64,000 nt of DNA. Source: Argopecten irradians. Taxonomy: Eukaryota > Mollusca > Bivalvia > Pectinida > Pectinidae. The notes under the pieces were generated by a model. The model had not been told where the DNA came from, did no database searches, and saw only the letters and a list, made by a program, of their open reading frames with translations. The translations under genes were made by a program, and so were the position numbers. The stretch covers positions 21,972,362 to 22,036,361 of the forward strand of contig NC_091142.1 of NCBI RefSeq assembly GCF_041381155.1, read 5' to 3'. Within the stretch, counting starts at the first letter, position 1. Every line of letters begins with the position of its first letter. Positions 23,404 to 36,259 of this stretch are shown here, in pieces.

Positions 23404-26400
23404 CTAACGCAAAAATATCATCAGAAATGGAGCATCATAATAGGGTACATAAAATGTAGCAATTGACAGCATATCGCATTGACAGCACATCGAATTGACA
23501 GCACATCGAAATTGACAAAAATTAAAATGACATATAGCAATCACATATTGCTAAAAAATCAACGAAAGTGTGTTGTTCCCAAAATGTTATCACTTAAATA
23601 CACAAAAAAAACAAACGAACTCAAATAAAATAGGGGAAAGAGTGAAGTCATTTGCCATTTTCAAACAAAAACGTTTTCAACAATTCTAGTTTAGAAACGA
23701 ATCGATCTATATATCGGTTACCAATCTAAAAGAACTAAATCTGATCATTTAATAATATGCTTACGTCCTTTATGTAACATATTTTTTTACAACACTGACC
23801 CGTTCATTCTCCTGCTATTGCACGCCAGAACTCACAACTCACTCTGCAATAAATAACTATGTTTCAATATGGCATTAAACCTTAAAGGGGGGGACTTAAC
23901 ATAATATGCAGCTTTGTCATATTTTCTTTGTGATTTTATACATTCAGCGTATTCTCTGGAATGCATGTCTTTTTATTTGTATTAGCTTGGGTGTTTCGGT
24001 GCTTTGGGGTGTATCAGGTGAATTCACTGCGCTGGTGGATAGCTTTTAAAAATTTATTTTGCGTTTCAAATTTTTTTGAGCCCTGGACAATAAATCGCCC
24101 CCAACCTCTCAGTATCACACCCCTCCCCCCCTCCCCTCACCACCATCCCCGCCCACCTGCCCCTCATCCCCCACATTAAGCATGTGCGTGGTATAGCAGT
24201 AAATATTAACAACCAACATCCTAGTAACATGATGAATGCGAAACTCTAACTTAAAGCGGTATACATACCAGGCAGGCTTTGTCAGCTTAATTGGATTTGG
24301 GGGTTTTTTCCAGTAGGAGTTGACTTAAAAATTGTTATGTTGTTTCCCATATTGATTTTACCTGTTTTAAACCTATTGTAATTAAACTGTATTTCTAAAT
24401 CCATTATACTCAAAATTAATAACATATTTAATGTCGCATATGAAAGCCACATGACACACTAAAAGAGCTGGGTGCTAGTAAAAACGGTGATATTGCACTG
24501 AAGACTACATTTCCTAGTAAAAAATCATATTTTATAACCTATGATTGTCTGAATCCAACTTATTGGGTTTGATATAGAGAATGACGCTTTCCACATAGAT
24601 CAACTGAGTCATACATATACACTCATTTGCTAGGACCAGTTTTGGTGTTACATTTCATTAGCTTCCTTTTAAAAGCTATTAAATATTTATACATCGATAT
24701 CCCTTTATCGTTTGTATTTAATTTTATGGAGATATCTATGAGAATCTCTCAGTTGATATTACATCATCAAAATAGGTATAAAATTACTAGTAATATTTGA
24801 TTTATTGTCCCAGGCGTGGAAATTTGTCTATTGTCCGATTCTGGCTTTAAAACTTTTACCTAATGTTTTCATCGTTAAGAATTTTTTATTTCATTTCTCG
24901 ATTTCTATATATTATTTTTATTTAATGTGTTTGATGCTGGAAGTGTCGCTAGAGCACAAATCTGGTAGAGTGTCTAGTTATTAGAATGTATATCCAGGAT
25001 TACTTCCAGCTCTTTAGGAACTTTTTCATAATCTGAATTTATTACATTCACAGCTGTGTGTACCCTATTTTAGCCAAATTTTGTGTGACTATCTTTGTCA
25101 ATATTTGACACATACTTAATGTTGCCCTAATAGATATGACGGGTAATTTTAAGTGAAATCGACTCGAAAACATAAACGATTTTCAAAGGGTACATTGGTT
25201 ACCACAATTACAAAAACCTTTATATAAATCAATGTTCGACAAATATATGCGTTTGAGTCTTCAAGTGTTAAATTTCTTCTTTCTTCGTCTCTATTGATGA
25301 TGACATATACGGTGGCTGTATACAAAGTATAGGCTGAAATGAAATTGGTTCTCTAAGTAATAAAGGTAGATTTAGTTTACATAATTGTTGCTTATTACCA
25401 TACATTCTTTTTGTTATCAGCCTAATTAAATATTTTCAAAAATCCCGAAACTTTTAAATACTATAAAAGACAAGATGGGTTCTTAAAATTTTATTAGTCC
25501 CTCTTGAGAATATATAAATTTCAGAACCCACGCACTAAACTGTAGGATAATTCTTGTTGCTCAACAGACACACACATGTACAGTTGCCAAAAACAAAAAT
25601 ATATATTGAAAATCTGTCTACACCAAACCATCAGACAATATCTTGGAATATTATTACACAGGTCAATATATTGTTAAAATACATGTAGGGCTATGTGTCG
25701 TATCCAAAGAAATGAAACCTTATTAGGCCAGGTGGTACAGTTGGTGGCCGGAGATGTTTTAACTCTTGGTTTCCTTTAGCAGAAATTAATAGTTACACAC
25801 AATCAAAAATATAAAGCTGTACAAATTAGTTCCCTATCCGTCATTTGAGAAAACTTAGTATCAGACTTGAGTTCTGATGTGGTTATTATACACACAGGAT
25901 AGTATACTACCATATCATGTGATTTTGTATTCGGTCAATTATATTGTTTTTCTACAAACATGTGGTCATTGGCGGCCTACGACAGCGAATCCCTCATATG
26001 TAATCATACAATGCCTAAAGAAGTTATTGGGATTAATAAAGCATGCTTTTGTACTTACGTTGAATGGGTGGCATGAGAGTGGGGGGGGGGGAGGGGGGGG
26101 TGGTGGAAACCGGCATGACGCGCGGACCTTTGGTTATCTAGGCGGGTAGCATAGTGATCTGTAAATATATAAGGTAAAGCAATTGTATCGTATCGATTTT
26201 ATATGTTGAAATATCGCAATGGTACATTATGTGTTTGCAATTATTAATCACCATAGTAAGTTGGGTTTTGTTGTATTAGGCCTTAACGTCCTAGAGTTCT
26301 ACAGCCAAGGTCATTTTGGGTGTCGTAGAGTCTCGTCGTAACGTGCAACTTAATATTGAAGATCAGACAAGGTCAAAATAATTTATTATATAAAACACAT

Positions 26401-26466
26401 ACTGGAACTAAATAAACATCCAGAAAAGTGTATTTTAATTTATAGTATAATGTCGATTTGTACAAA
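23404..26466. other. Non-coding stretch with low-complexity tracts
   Basis: Contains a short direct repeat of a 17-bp unit (AATTGACAGCACATCG, three copies near 23460-23515), a C-rich tract at 24118-24176 and a G-rich tract at 26081-26106. No exon, RNA gene or mobile-element frame was recognised. Confidence 0.45.
26081..26106 (+). repeat. G-rich low-complexity tract
   Basis: Two poly-G runs of about 12 and 8 bases separated by single bases, then GGTGG. The pattern can form a G-quadruplex. It lies inside an otherwise chance open frame (25877-26149). Confidence 0.8.
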
Positions 26467-26850
26467 GTAACACTAAAGCTAAAACACCTTAACTTGTTGT
26501 GTGCAGTAACACCATAGCAACACACCTTCAACCTGTGTGTAGTTAACACCATAGCAACACCTTAACTTGTGTGTAGTAAACACCATAGCAACTAACCTTT
26601 AACTTGTGTATAGTAACACCATAGCAACCCCTTAAACGATGGCAGTAACAACATAAGCAACATTTTAAACTTGTGGATGATAACACTATAGCAACGTATT
26701 AACCTCGTGTGGTAAAGTAACATCTTAGCAACATCAGTACGTTGTTGTATAGAGTAACACCATAATCAACGTATTAATTTATGTATTGTAACACACCACA
26801 TTCAACACAATAATTTCTATAAAGTAAAGCCATAGCAAGTCGTCAACCAT
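26467..26850. repeat. Degenerate 33-40-bp tandem repeat, about 9 copies
   Basis: The unit AGTAACACCATAGCAACACC, then TTAACTTGTGTGT, recurs head to tail with many indels. The copies at 26510-26640 are closest to one another and the right-hand copies are strongly diverged. Confidence 0.85.
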
Positions 26851-29800
26851 ATAAATTAGCATTATAAATGCACTAATTCATATGTTTCGCTACATATAGT
26901 TTATAACACATAGAAGCACGTATTCTGACTTTAACGTCGCATTTTATTTCCTGACGCCACGTCAATGTTCATATAATGACGTCAAAGGGGATTTTCTGTC
27001 TGGCATAACTATTGAAACACTACAGTGGTACTAATAATATTTTACACGGGTGATAAAGTGGACAATGAAGTCTAGTTACAGCATAATTCTAGTGATTAGG
27101 TAGAATATATTTTGTTTATTTAAACAAAGTAAATATAGCATTATAACCATACAATGCAATGTTATTTACACAATTAAGAAATATCATTAAGAGCAACGTA
27201 CACTTAAATGATCAAGTGATTTTCTTGCTTCTTTTCATATTTCTATAAATGCCAAGGTTGCAACAATTACACTGTCTTGTGTCTGGATTATGAATTATGA
27301 ACTATTTATCATCCTGTTCAAGATACCGAGTATGCAGCTGCCCAATATTCATTATTGAATATTCCAGATAAAAAAAACATATATCCGTAATTATACTATT
27401 AATATCTGAAAACATTAATACATTGTACCATTGTGCATAAATATAACAAATAATATCGCGTTTAGTGGTTCACGTGATAATGCCAGGAGGAATGCCAACG
27501 GATGATGGTCGTGTCGCCAGGGCGAAATGAGGGGTAAGAGGTTAAGGGCCTTAACAACAATCGATTTCCACATCCAGGTACTGCTTAGGTAAATAACTGA
27601 ATGCTTTATGTGACAACAGTTAACGTGGTGCTATTGTGAAACAATATATTACTCAAACGCAATACTTACCTTATCACACATCACACTTTCACGTGTTTTA
27701 TTTCACGCCTCCCGTGTCGAGACTATAATATCGCGACTTTTTGCACAATAGTACCTGTGATCTATATTTGCAAATATGTATTTTATCTAGCCAAGCATAT
27801 TGAACAGAATATGATTCGCTAGGAGAAGGAAATACAGTATGGTCTTCTAAATGGAAAACTTGCTCAAGAAGGACCAAAAACAAACAAAACAAAAAATCGT
27901 AAAACAATTAACAATCTACCCACCTGCAAAACATTAGTTCTTGATAACTTAAAAAAAAAAAAGTTGGTCATTCTATGTTAGAAGTCATTTCGAGTCATAT
28001 TCTAGGTTTCTTCGAGAATCTAACTTAGAACATTATTATATTTCGTAAAATATTGCATTGACAATTCAACCTGTCCTTAGAATGTTTATTTCAACCATTC
28101 TACTTTGGATGACAAAAATAATAAACCCTCACGCACCAGCAATATATGTTTTTCAAGACGTTGGCTTTAGCAAACCTAGATACAAAGAGCGTACAATTAT
28201 ACTCTGTAAATAGCTAATATACTTAAAATACACGTTTCAGCCTTATATAACATACATGTATATCGCTAGATACATATGCAATCCATATATTTATGACTAC
28301 ACTTGAAAAAATGCAAAGGCTGTTACCCATAATTCCTGATTTTGTAACTTCACATTCACATATATTTGACCATATCGACCTCTTATATAGTCCAATGGGG
28401 AGTTGGAGTTGCGTTCAAAATTACGTGCGTTAAACGCATAAACGAGACGTATGAATACAAACCCAAAGTAGATCGGACTATTTCCTTTCCTAGTTCCATA
28501 CGCTTCAGGTAAGGGATTTTGCGTCATACTGATAATCTAGAAATAAACATATAATTACTTATTAATTTACATTTTTAAAAAACCTTTTCACAAGATGACA
28601 GATTTGCTTTGAATTAATAATAAACTAAAAAAAACGATTTCGGTCTACTATTTGTCTCAAGACTGATCCTTAGGCGGCACCGCTTACTACTCGGTTGGCC
28701 TACTGTATGAAATGTAAAAACAAAGTTTCAATCGTTATCCGAATCAAAATAATAAAAAGAACAGTTGTTATTAGATTATCCCAATTAAAATGCATTTATT
28801 ACATCAAAAACAACCAGAAATAATGTAAATCGAAAGCACATTAAATAATAAAAAAAAAAAAACAAAAAAAAACGTAATAAACAACAAAAAGAAGAATGCG
28901 CTCTGGTCGAGTCTACCCGGAAACCGTGGCTTACCGCCGCTCAGGAATGTTTCAACGGAATTTCCATAGTTTAAGCTCCGTCCCCACATCCAATTCAAAC
29001 GACTTTGTCTATCATCCGTACAATAAAATAATTCATAAAAGTCCGTGAACTATGAAAATCGTGTTTTGTCGTCATATCGCCGTACGTAGAACCAGTGCAC
29101 AATACATTAGAACATCAGAGCCATGCTCAACAGTTCAGACCATGTACCATTTTTGATCACCAGAACTATTTACGAGTTACTTTCCTTTCCCTCTCGGTTG
29201 AAAATCAAAATATGGGCGGGGGGCTAGCCTCTGTCGCTTCCACCATCGGACCCTGCCATCAACAACCCTGACAACGATACCGGTAGTTCTCGATTCCGGC
29301 CTGCGTTTATCCGCAATTTTTTATTTTCAAAATGGACATTATTTATACAGTAATCCAAATGGGAAAAAAATAAAACCAGGGTAATGTTAAAACAAAATAA
29401 TTACAAGGTGTTCAATGTTATAATTATCAAATCAAACTGCACAAGCTATAACAGTCAGCAGCAATCGGAACTATAATTTAACATCTTCTCTTTTCGTCAA
29501 TGCATCCTGACTACACCGTAGTTTACATTACACCCCCAACTTAGCAAACCATCCACAGTTTTTAAAAATTTGCCGTAAATAAGTAGACTTATTTATAATG
29601 TCAATTAGAAAAATTTGCACAGAGTTATATGATTGCGTTAAAACCCGGCTCGTGTGTAAGTAACCGCCCTGAGGATAAACAGACATCACTTCTACCAGGA
29701 CGGCGCTAAACGAACACCCTCATACTTTGGAAATGTCAGTAATCCCATAGCGGTCATACCACCTTAAACGCAATCAAAAACACTGTTTGCACTCTCTATA

Positions 29801-30168
29801 TAAACGTAGTCGAAAAGCAAATCTAATGAGAATCAAAGCTAATAATCTAAATTCGATAAAGCCCATGATATCTACGACATAAAATAGAAGAATTGACTGC
29901 AGCTGAGAGATAGTGATTTTTTCCTTGTCATTTGTTTAGTATAGTCAGCCATCTTCAGTATACTGATAATATTAATTGATCCGATTTTTCACTAGTGCTC
30001 CAAACATATTTTTATACTGTAACCCCACTTTCTGTCGTGTGCTATTTACTTCGAGAATTTTCCAAATCAAAGTAAATTCGTGAACGTTTGTCTCCGCGAA
30101 TCGATACCTACATTGGAAAATATATCAATATCAGGTCATGAAATGCAATGTATCAATTAGTTTCTAAA
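26851..30168. other. Non-coding stretch
   Basis: AT-rich sequence with poly-A tracts (27949-27961, 28849-28872). Slightly GC-richer pieces at 28895-28990 and 29215-29310 have no clear exon reading. I recognise no gene. Confidence 0.4.
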
Positions 30169-30276
30169 ATTGATTCCTCTATATGTCTCCAAAATTCGTC
30201 AAAGTATTTGCATTCTTCACTGTTTCATTGAATGCAAATACTTTGACGAATTTTGGAGTCATATAGAAGAATCAAT
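30169..30276. repeat. Near-perfect 47-bp hairpin (inverted duplication of LINE sequence)
   Basis: The left arm 30169-30215 and right arm 30230-30276 are complementary at 45 of 47 positions, with a 14-base loop (TTCACTGTTTCATT). The right arm is coding in the LINE frame (residues ECKYFDEFW and on). The left arm is its inverted copy. Confidence 0.95.
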
Positions 30277-30445
30277 TAATTCATTTGGATACACAGTAAA
30301 TTTGAAGAAATTAAAATTCATCATAACTGGATATAAAATTAATCAATCAGTACACTATGAAACCAATATATTGTTAGCGTTAATAGGTTACTCAATTTAT
30401 AAGGCATTTCATACCAGTGATCGAAAACGTAAAATATTAATGTAA
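30205..30445 (+). pseudogene. LINE reverse-transcriptase C-terminal remnant
   Basis: The frame reads HCFIEC...FDEFW, then NSFGYTVNL...NILLALIGYSIYKA and a basic end. This is the cysteine/histidine plus aromatic block found after the reverse-transcriptase domain in many non-LTR retrotransposons (the H-x-F-x-E-C ... F-W pattern). About 75 codons remain before TAA at 30445. Another frame just downstream (ENELRVLSHTKK) looks like its frameshifted continuation. Nothing of the catalytic YADD region is present, so this is a dead 5'-truncated copy. Confidence 0.65.
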
Positions 30446-33400
30446 AAGCAATATTTGAAAACGAACTAAGGGTCTTAAGTCATACTAAAAAAATCACACG
30501 GAATGGACTGCGTTAAATATGTTATCTTTGAAATTAAGAGTAGTGGATTTATTTATATTAAATTATTAGAAGACATTGTAACTTATATACATTTATACCT
30601 ATGATGGTGGATATGTGATCGCACTAACGTTTAACCCCCCCCTGCAATCAGGCCTTGATACATATGTACAGCTGTAATGTACATACAATGTAATGTTATA
30701 ATGTAACACACAATTCAATATGACATGGGTAGAATGTTGGAGCGAAGTGCAATCTGGTGGTCGGTATGGGATCGTCCAATCACTCTGCATTTCGCCCATC
30801 TATTTTTACTGCGGAAGATTTTCTTAACTCTCCGTAATCATATTTTTTCAATATCATATTAGGTGAATATGGCAAAGATCTATCATTGGCCATATTGTAA
30901 TAAAGATGTCACATAGATATAAAATAAAAGAATGAAGAAAAGCACTATGAATGAAAAAGAGACTATAGACTGAAAAGCAATTTTCAATAGTCCAACATAT
31001 CGTTTATCATTGAATAAATACCATAAGGCGGATAAATCTATGATAAAAAAACGATAATTGGAGTGTAGAACTATTGTATGTAAGGTACTCATATATGTAT
31101 AGCTTAACTTAAGTTGATTTTAAGCTGAGAGGTATGTGTTTATGTAAGAGTAGCGTATATGGTATGGAATATGTGTTTAAACCATTATTCGTACGATTGC
31201 TTTGAAACTCTGGATTAAAAAAACACGAGAGGGGAAAACCATGAGTGTAAAGTGAAAAAAGAGAATATCAAAAGATAATATTTGTATGACGTAATTACTG
31301 ATGAACAGGTTGAAGAGAACAAGAAAAAAAGTAGTGAAAGATATGGAGGGGAGGTAGAATCTTTATATATGCAAAATAGGATGCGAATGGACAAGATCGA
31401 GATGTGTATGGTGGGTTCTTTGAGTTTCGGATCAATTTATGGGCAGATGCTGTCAAGGGAAAACGTCCCTGACGTAACTTATGTTTCAATCTCCTGAGTG
31501 CTAAAAATAGTTTTCTAAATGAAAAATCGCGAATTCTAGAAGCCGCGAAAAAGCTGATTAACAGTATATGTTTACATACTTACCGCAATGAAAGCCATAG
31601 CATCTAGTATCCACGTGTTCACAAGGAAGGACCATTTGCCCAATGGGATACTTCCCCTCCCCCCCCCCCTAAACCTATCCCTACTCATTACGTGCTTCCC
31701 TTATATTTTAAAGTCGCCAATTTAAAAGAAATTATTTAGGTTAGAAGACATCGACAGGTATTAATACATCTCGGTCAATGGTGCTAATATCTGATTACGT
31801 TGAATGTCATTTACATACATGTGAGATTGTTATTTTACAATTTTTACACTATTTATTGATTAGGACTTCTTTACCTCCTAATACGAACTGCCGTGTCTGA
31901 TACCAACCCACTGGTGTTTTCTGACATTTTGTCCAATTGTATAAGAATGTGGACGTTACCCCTACACTAAAAAGATCACCTTTGACTTTACTTCCAAATC
32001 AGAATTAGTTTTACAAGTCCTTTGTTCTGATTTGGGGGTTTTATTGTACTTTAAAAATATGTATACTAACTCTCTCCTGTCGGGACTGGGTTTACAATTA
32101 CCATTGTCCTCCTATTTCTGTGAATTACTTATATTGCCGCTATCCATTCCAAGCAAATTAGACAAACTAATATTTAACTAAGGGCGGAACGTCATCTTCA
32201 TGTTCCCGATGGGAAGTTATTGGTTAACGACTAGCATCTCAGATCAAATTACCCTTATCCAGTAAGAAAATACGTTTCGTATAGGGTTAGGCCAATTCTC
32301 ATCGGAGGATTATGTATCCTTTCGTATGCGTTAACTACCATAACGTTGTCCAATGGTGAAGATGGAGTCTACATTCCTTTGGCCTGAAGACACATGTGAA
32401 GCATTAAGGCCGTTGGCAAGGTGTAAGATACGTTTCATTTTTATTAAAAATATATAACTTGCAAGAAACCATAGCATTTTTGTCTAGTATTCAATGCTAC
32501 CTTCACTTTCTTCATCTGTCATTTCCTCTGTTCGTCGTTGTTTTTATACGATAATTTCAGGTAGATGAGCTAAATTAGTACACTTAATATATTGTATAAC
32601 GTTATTTGGTAGTATCATATTGCTTGTTATCATGATTAAGAGTTTTATGTGAACTTTTTTGAGGAAAAAAACAAATGGAATCTGTCGAACCTTGGTTATA
32701 ATAACCAACTGAAATCAAAAAAAAACCCCTTTTTGCGATGGGGAAAATAATATGAACTTAAAACCGATTTTGGCACCGAGACCATAGCACAGGGGCATCG
32801 AGAGGATGTAATGGTATATGATGTTTCTAGTGAGATCACACTTTCCTATAATATTAGGGGCGTGTCGTCTATAAAGGACTGAGATAAACCAATAAAGACA
32901 TCAACTGGCATCTTACACAGGCTACAACACCAATTTTAAAATACACATATAAAACACTCACGTATATAACTTCTATTAAATTGTTTCATTGTTCCAGGAC
33001 TTATAGAATTGGATATGTCTCATATAGAGTTATAGACATCCGCAGACATTAGGGTAAACAATACGAAATTAACAACAACCTTACACTCAAACAGGACACT
33101 AAAACAGTCAAAGGTGGCTTTAGCCCATATGTTTTTTTTATGGTAGAAGAAGATTATATAAGGATATCACAATTTGGACGTTATTTCCTTAGCTCTGAGT
33201 GGTCGATGTGTCTTAGAGCATTGTTTCCCCCCTTCCCCCCCCCCACACTTTGCGTATCAACAAGTAATGTATACGTATATTACGGCACATGATCACCACA
33301 GTGACACGTTTACCAACACAGCGGTGTCGATGTGTCCTTGCAGGTCTGTTTATGTGGCACCACGGCGACACGCGACTATCTTGGTATGCGTTATTGATTT

Positions 33401-34070
33401 TTCATTCATGAAATTGTAAATGATAGGTGGACACGCGAGTGAGATTCTTGCCACCATAGAAGACAGCGTTCAATCGTGTAGGTCTGGAAACTAGATCTTA
33501 ATGAAAGCATATGGTAGGGATCTTCTTCATAAGAAACGGACCAGTACAAATAGCAAATGTATTTTCAATTATCCATGCACAAGGATTCAACAATCATATT
33601 TCTTAATATAAATATGATTTGTGGAAAATGATTGGATTTCAACATTATAAATAATTGCAGTAGAATTGCAAATTTTAAATCTATATTAAAATGTGCTATG
33701 TTAGGTGTAATATATATTATACAACAAAACCACGTTACCATTAATGAAAGGGTAAAGCAAATAAAAAAAAATATCAAGAGCATCTTGAAGCAATGAATAT
33801 CAAAGGAGCTAATGATTAATAACAACTACCAGTGGTTCATACAATCTTAACGAGCATTAAATGCGACAAACGTTCTAAAATATTCAGTACCTAAAAGAGT
33901 CCAAAATATGCATGACATATGATAGATGGTTTAAGTGATCAACCTTGAGCTATAGAAAAATATCAGACAGACCGTCAGACTTATTCTACGTACGATTGAT
34001 AGATTGGTTAGAATGGCGAGTTTCCTGAAGACGTCCATTCATGGAAAGGTTTGTGGTTTGTTTCCCGGAA
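30446..34070. other. Non-coding stretch with pyrimidine-rich tracts
   Basis: No supported exon. Poly-C tracts lie at 31654-31669 and 33225-33245. I looked on the minus strand for the missing potassium-channel pore (a T-V-G-Y-G coding string) and did not find one. Open frames such as 31282-31497 and 33565-33825 have no domain. Confidence 0.4.
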
Positions 34071-34280
34071 TTAAACCATGAATGGGCAGATACGAATTGA
34101 ATGGAAATAAGAGTTTAGGCGAGATACACTGATGGATTTGGGGAGAGAAACTCCTACATTATGGCTGATTATTCGGAAGACGCGCAACACTCGTATACAA
34201 CAAATTGCTGAGACGGCAAATAAAACCGGATACAGACCTTCGACAGAAAGCGAGTCACGTTTGATCTCCATCACGACACC
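34071..34280 (-). pseudogene. S4 voltage-sensor-like piece of the Kv-like gene
   Basis: On the minus strand this frame contains CIRVLRVFRIISHNVGV. Three arginines are spaced every third residue in a hydrophobic helix and then a histidine, which is the S4 pattern of voltage-gated potassium channels (family pattern RVLRVFRIFKLSRHS-G). The residues after it (SLPKSISVS) sit where the S4-S5 linker would be, but the match is weak. The frame ends at a TAA (34073-34071) before any S5 or pore. On its 5' side it runs straight into a SINE beginning at about 34281, so the S3 segment expected here is missing. It is either a disrupted exon or a diverged one whose borders I cannot place. Confidence 0.5.
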
Positions 34281-34732
34281 GAGGATCTTATCTTTTCTAT
34301 TCTTCCTAGCTGACTTTATCCTTCCTAATGCCTCCCTTGGCACCGCCTCACTTTTGGCCTTGAGTTGAGCGTTCGCCCCTGTGAGGAAGGCTCTGGGTTC
34401 TGTCCCCTGGCCGAGACACACCAAAGTCTGTAAAAGTGGAAGTTTCTGCTCCTGCTTAGCGCTCAGCAAAAAGGGAGTGGGACGACTGGTTCGCCCGTTG
34501 TCAGTATAATGTGACCGGGTGGGGTGTGTTGCTTGGTGTCTTCGGCGGCATGCATCAGTGATATGGCACTATAAAAAGGGCAAAAGTTCCACTATACAAG
34601 AAGACACAACATGAATATACCGCAGTCTCCCGAAACACGCACATCGCACAACATACACGCAACACACCGCATACATGGGAGGCCGTCCTTACATGACCAT
34701 AGCTGTTAATAGGACGTTAATTAATCAAACAC
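34281..34732 (+). mobile_element. SINE-like element, copy 1 (5'-truncated)
   Basis: It begins at GGATCTTATCTTTTCT and continues through a tRNA-like head (TTGAGCGTTCGCCCC ... TCTGGGTTCTGTCCCCTGG, comparable to a tRNA D-arm and T-arm). Then come GTCTTCGGCGGCATGC, GGGAGGCCGTCCTTACATGA and a TTAATAGGACGTTAATTAAT tail with CAAAC. It lies antisense to the Kv-like gene, between the S1-S2 exon and the S4-like piece. Confidence 0.85.
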
Positions 34733-34793
34733 TGAAAGACCCACGAGATCAACTCTACAATAGGAAGAAACCCCTTAATAAACGACTTCTTAC

Positions 34794-35032
34794 TTGGGTG
34801 CACAGACAAATCGAATTAGCCAGTCAACAGTGAAAATGACATTGCAAGCATTGTCTAGGATAACCACAGCGGGATGTGGCTCCGTTGTGTAGTACATGAA
34901 GGCCGTGTTTGAAGGCACACTTAAGTTGTAGGTTTTTATATTGTCTACCGGTACACGGAATGCTGGGACGGTCATCATGACAAACAAAAAGGTCGACAGG
35001 AGAATAACCGTACAAAGTATGGCGTACCAAAT
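34794..35032 (-). CDS. Kv-like channel exon 2: S1-S2 segments
   Basis: A clear acceptor (TTCTTTTATTTACAG) precedes ATT TGG TAC, and the exon ends CACCCAA before GTAAGAAG (phase 2). It encodes S1 (IWYAILCTVILLSTFLFVMM), an extracellular loop of about 30 residues, and S2 (AVVILDNACNVIFTVDWLIRF) followed by VCAP. The S2 pattern, acidic residue, Cys, then F-T-V-[DE]-W-L-[IV]-R-F, is the one seen across Kv channels, including the aspartate that helps stabilise S4 charges. It joins in phase 0 to the T1 exon (36260-36727). Confidence 0.75.
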
Positions 35033-35840
35033 CTGTAAATAAAAGAAAATATTCTGTTTAAGATTGTGATTTTAAGTTCAGGGAGAAATGTCATTTCATG
35101 TTGGCACTTAATCTATAATGGATCCTCACGACCTTCAATTATGTGAAGGAGTCATTTAAGTAATTTATACAATGGAAACAGGTTGTCTCCTTTAAAGTAA
35201 TTTTCATATCAACGAATCAAGAAGAGCTTTTCATATGTTATTCATGGCCAAAAGTTACTAACATTTTGAGAATTACACTTATATGTACAATGTATAGGTT
35301 TTCATTCTACACAGACAAATAAGAGCGCAGTGGATTCAAATATCATTATATTAACGTATACAGCGCAATGAAATGAGTACATATGGTCAGAACATCATTT
35401 TCGCAGTGTTATTATTAAATGTAAAGTGACATATGTGGATGTTTTCATCTGAAGATCCATAAAGTGTAAAACAAGTACTTTTACTGTGCAACATTCCTGT
35501 GATGTAAATTATGTTTCTAATGCATCATATTTTTGTCTGTGCCTTTTAATGTCTTTCATAGCTTAAATTCATCAAACCTGGGGTTTTTCAATAGATTAAT
35601 GAATAAAAAAAATGTTCGTGCAGTTATCATGAATCAATATATATATATATATCTGTTAAAGATAACGACCCCATAAATTATAGTGCTGTATTATCATGTT
35701 AAATATAATATTACTGAATTCAATATTAAACGTATTGACAGGTAGATGGCATGAGTAAAAATCAGTAGTAGGACGGAGATAACTTTACACCATTCTCATT
35801 TTACGCGTTTTTAGGTGGTATTCCATAAACGATTTTTCTT

Positions 35841-36052
35841 CGTTGCTGAATGTCTTCGGCGGCATGCTTCAGTGATATAGCACTATAAAAAGGACAAAAG
35901 TTCCACTATACAAGAAGACATAACATGAATATACCGCAGTCTCTCAAAACATGCACCTCGCACAACATTCACGCAACACACCGCATACATGGGAGGCCGT
36001 CCTTACATGACCATAGCTGTTAATAGGACGTTAATTAATCAAACAAACAAAC
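35841..36052 (+). mobile_element. SINE-like element, copy 2 (3' part) in Kv-like intron 1
   Basis: It starts at TGTCTTCGGCGGCATGC and runs to TTAATAGGACGTTAATTAAT with a CAAACAAACAAAC tail. It lacks the tRNA-like head. It lies antisense within the intron between the T1 and S1-S2 exons. Confidence 0.85.
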
Positions 36053-36259
36053 ATGAATAATATTAACTAGAATTGTAAGCCTATAACTAACTTATACCCC
36101 CGCTATCCCTTATTGGGAACCATAGTAACCAAATGAACCTCCATTTTGTTTCCATGGTAACAGATATTGGAGCAATGTGATGTGTCAAATTGTAACCATC
36201 TATATGTAATACCAATTGACCAAGTTTGAACAAAACTGAGAACTCCTGTACAATTTTAC

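Noticed and set aside
24118..24176. Proline-rich protein end in the frame 23961-24179
   Set aside because: It comes from a C-rich low-complexity tract; the rest of the frame has no coding signal.
34281..34469. 5' part of the minus-strand frame that contains the S4-like helix
   Set aside because: This part is antisense SINE sequence; the same residues appear in frames over other SINE copies (40273-40488, 42547-42765, 47643-47846).
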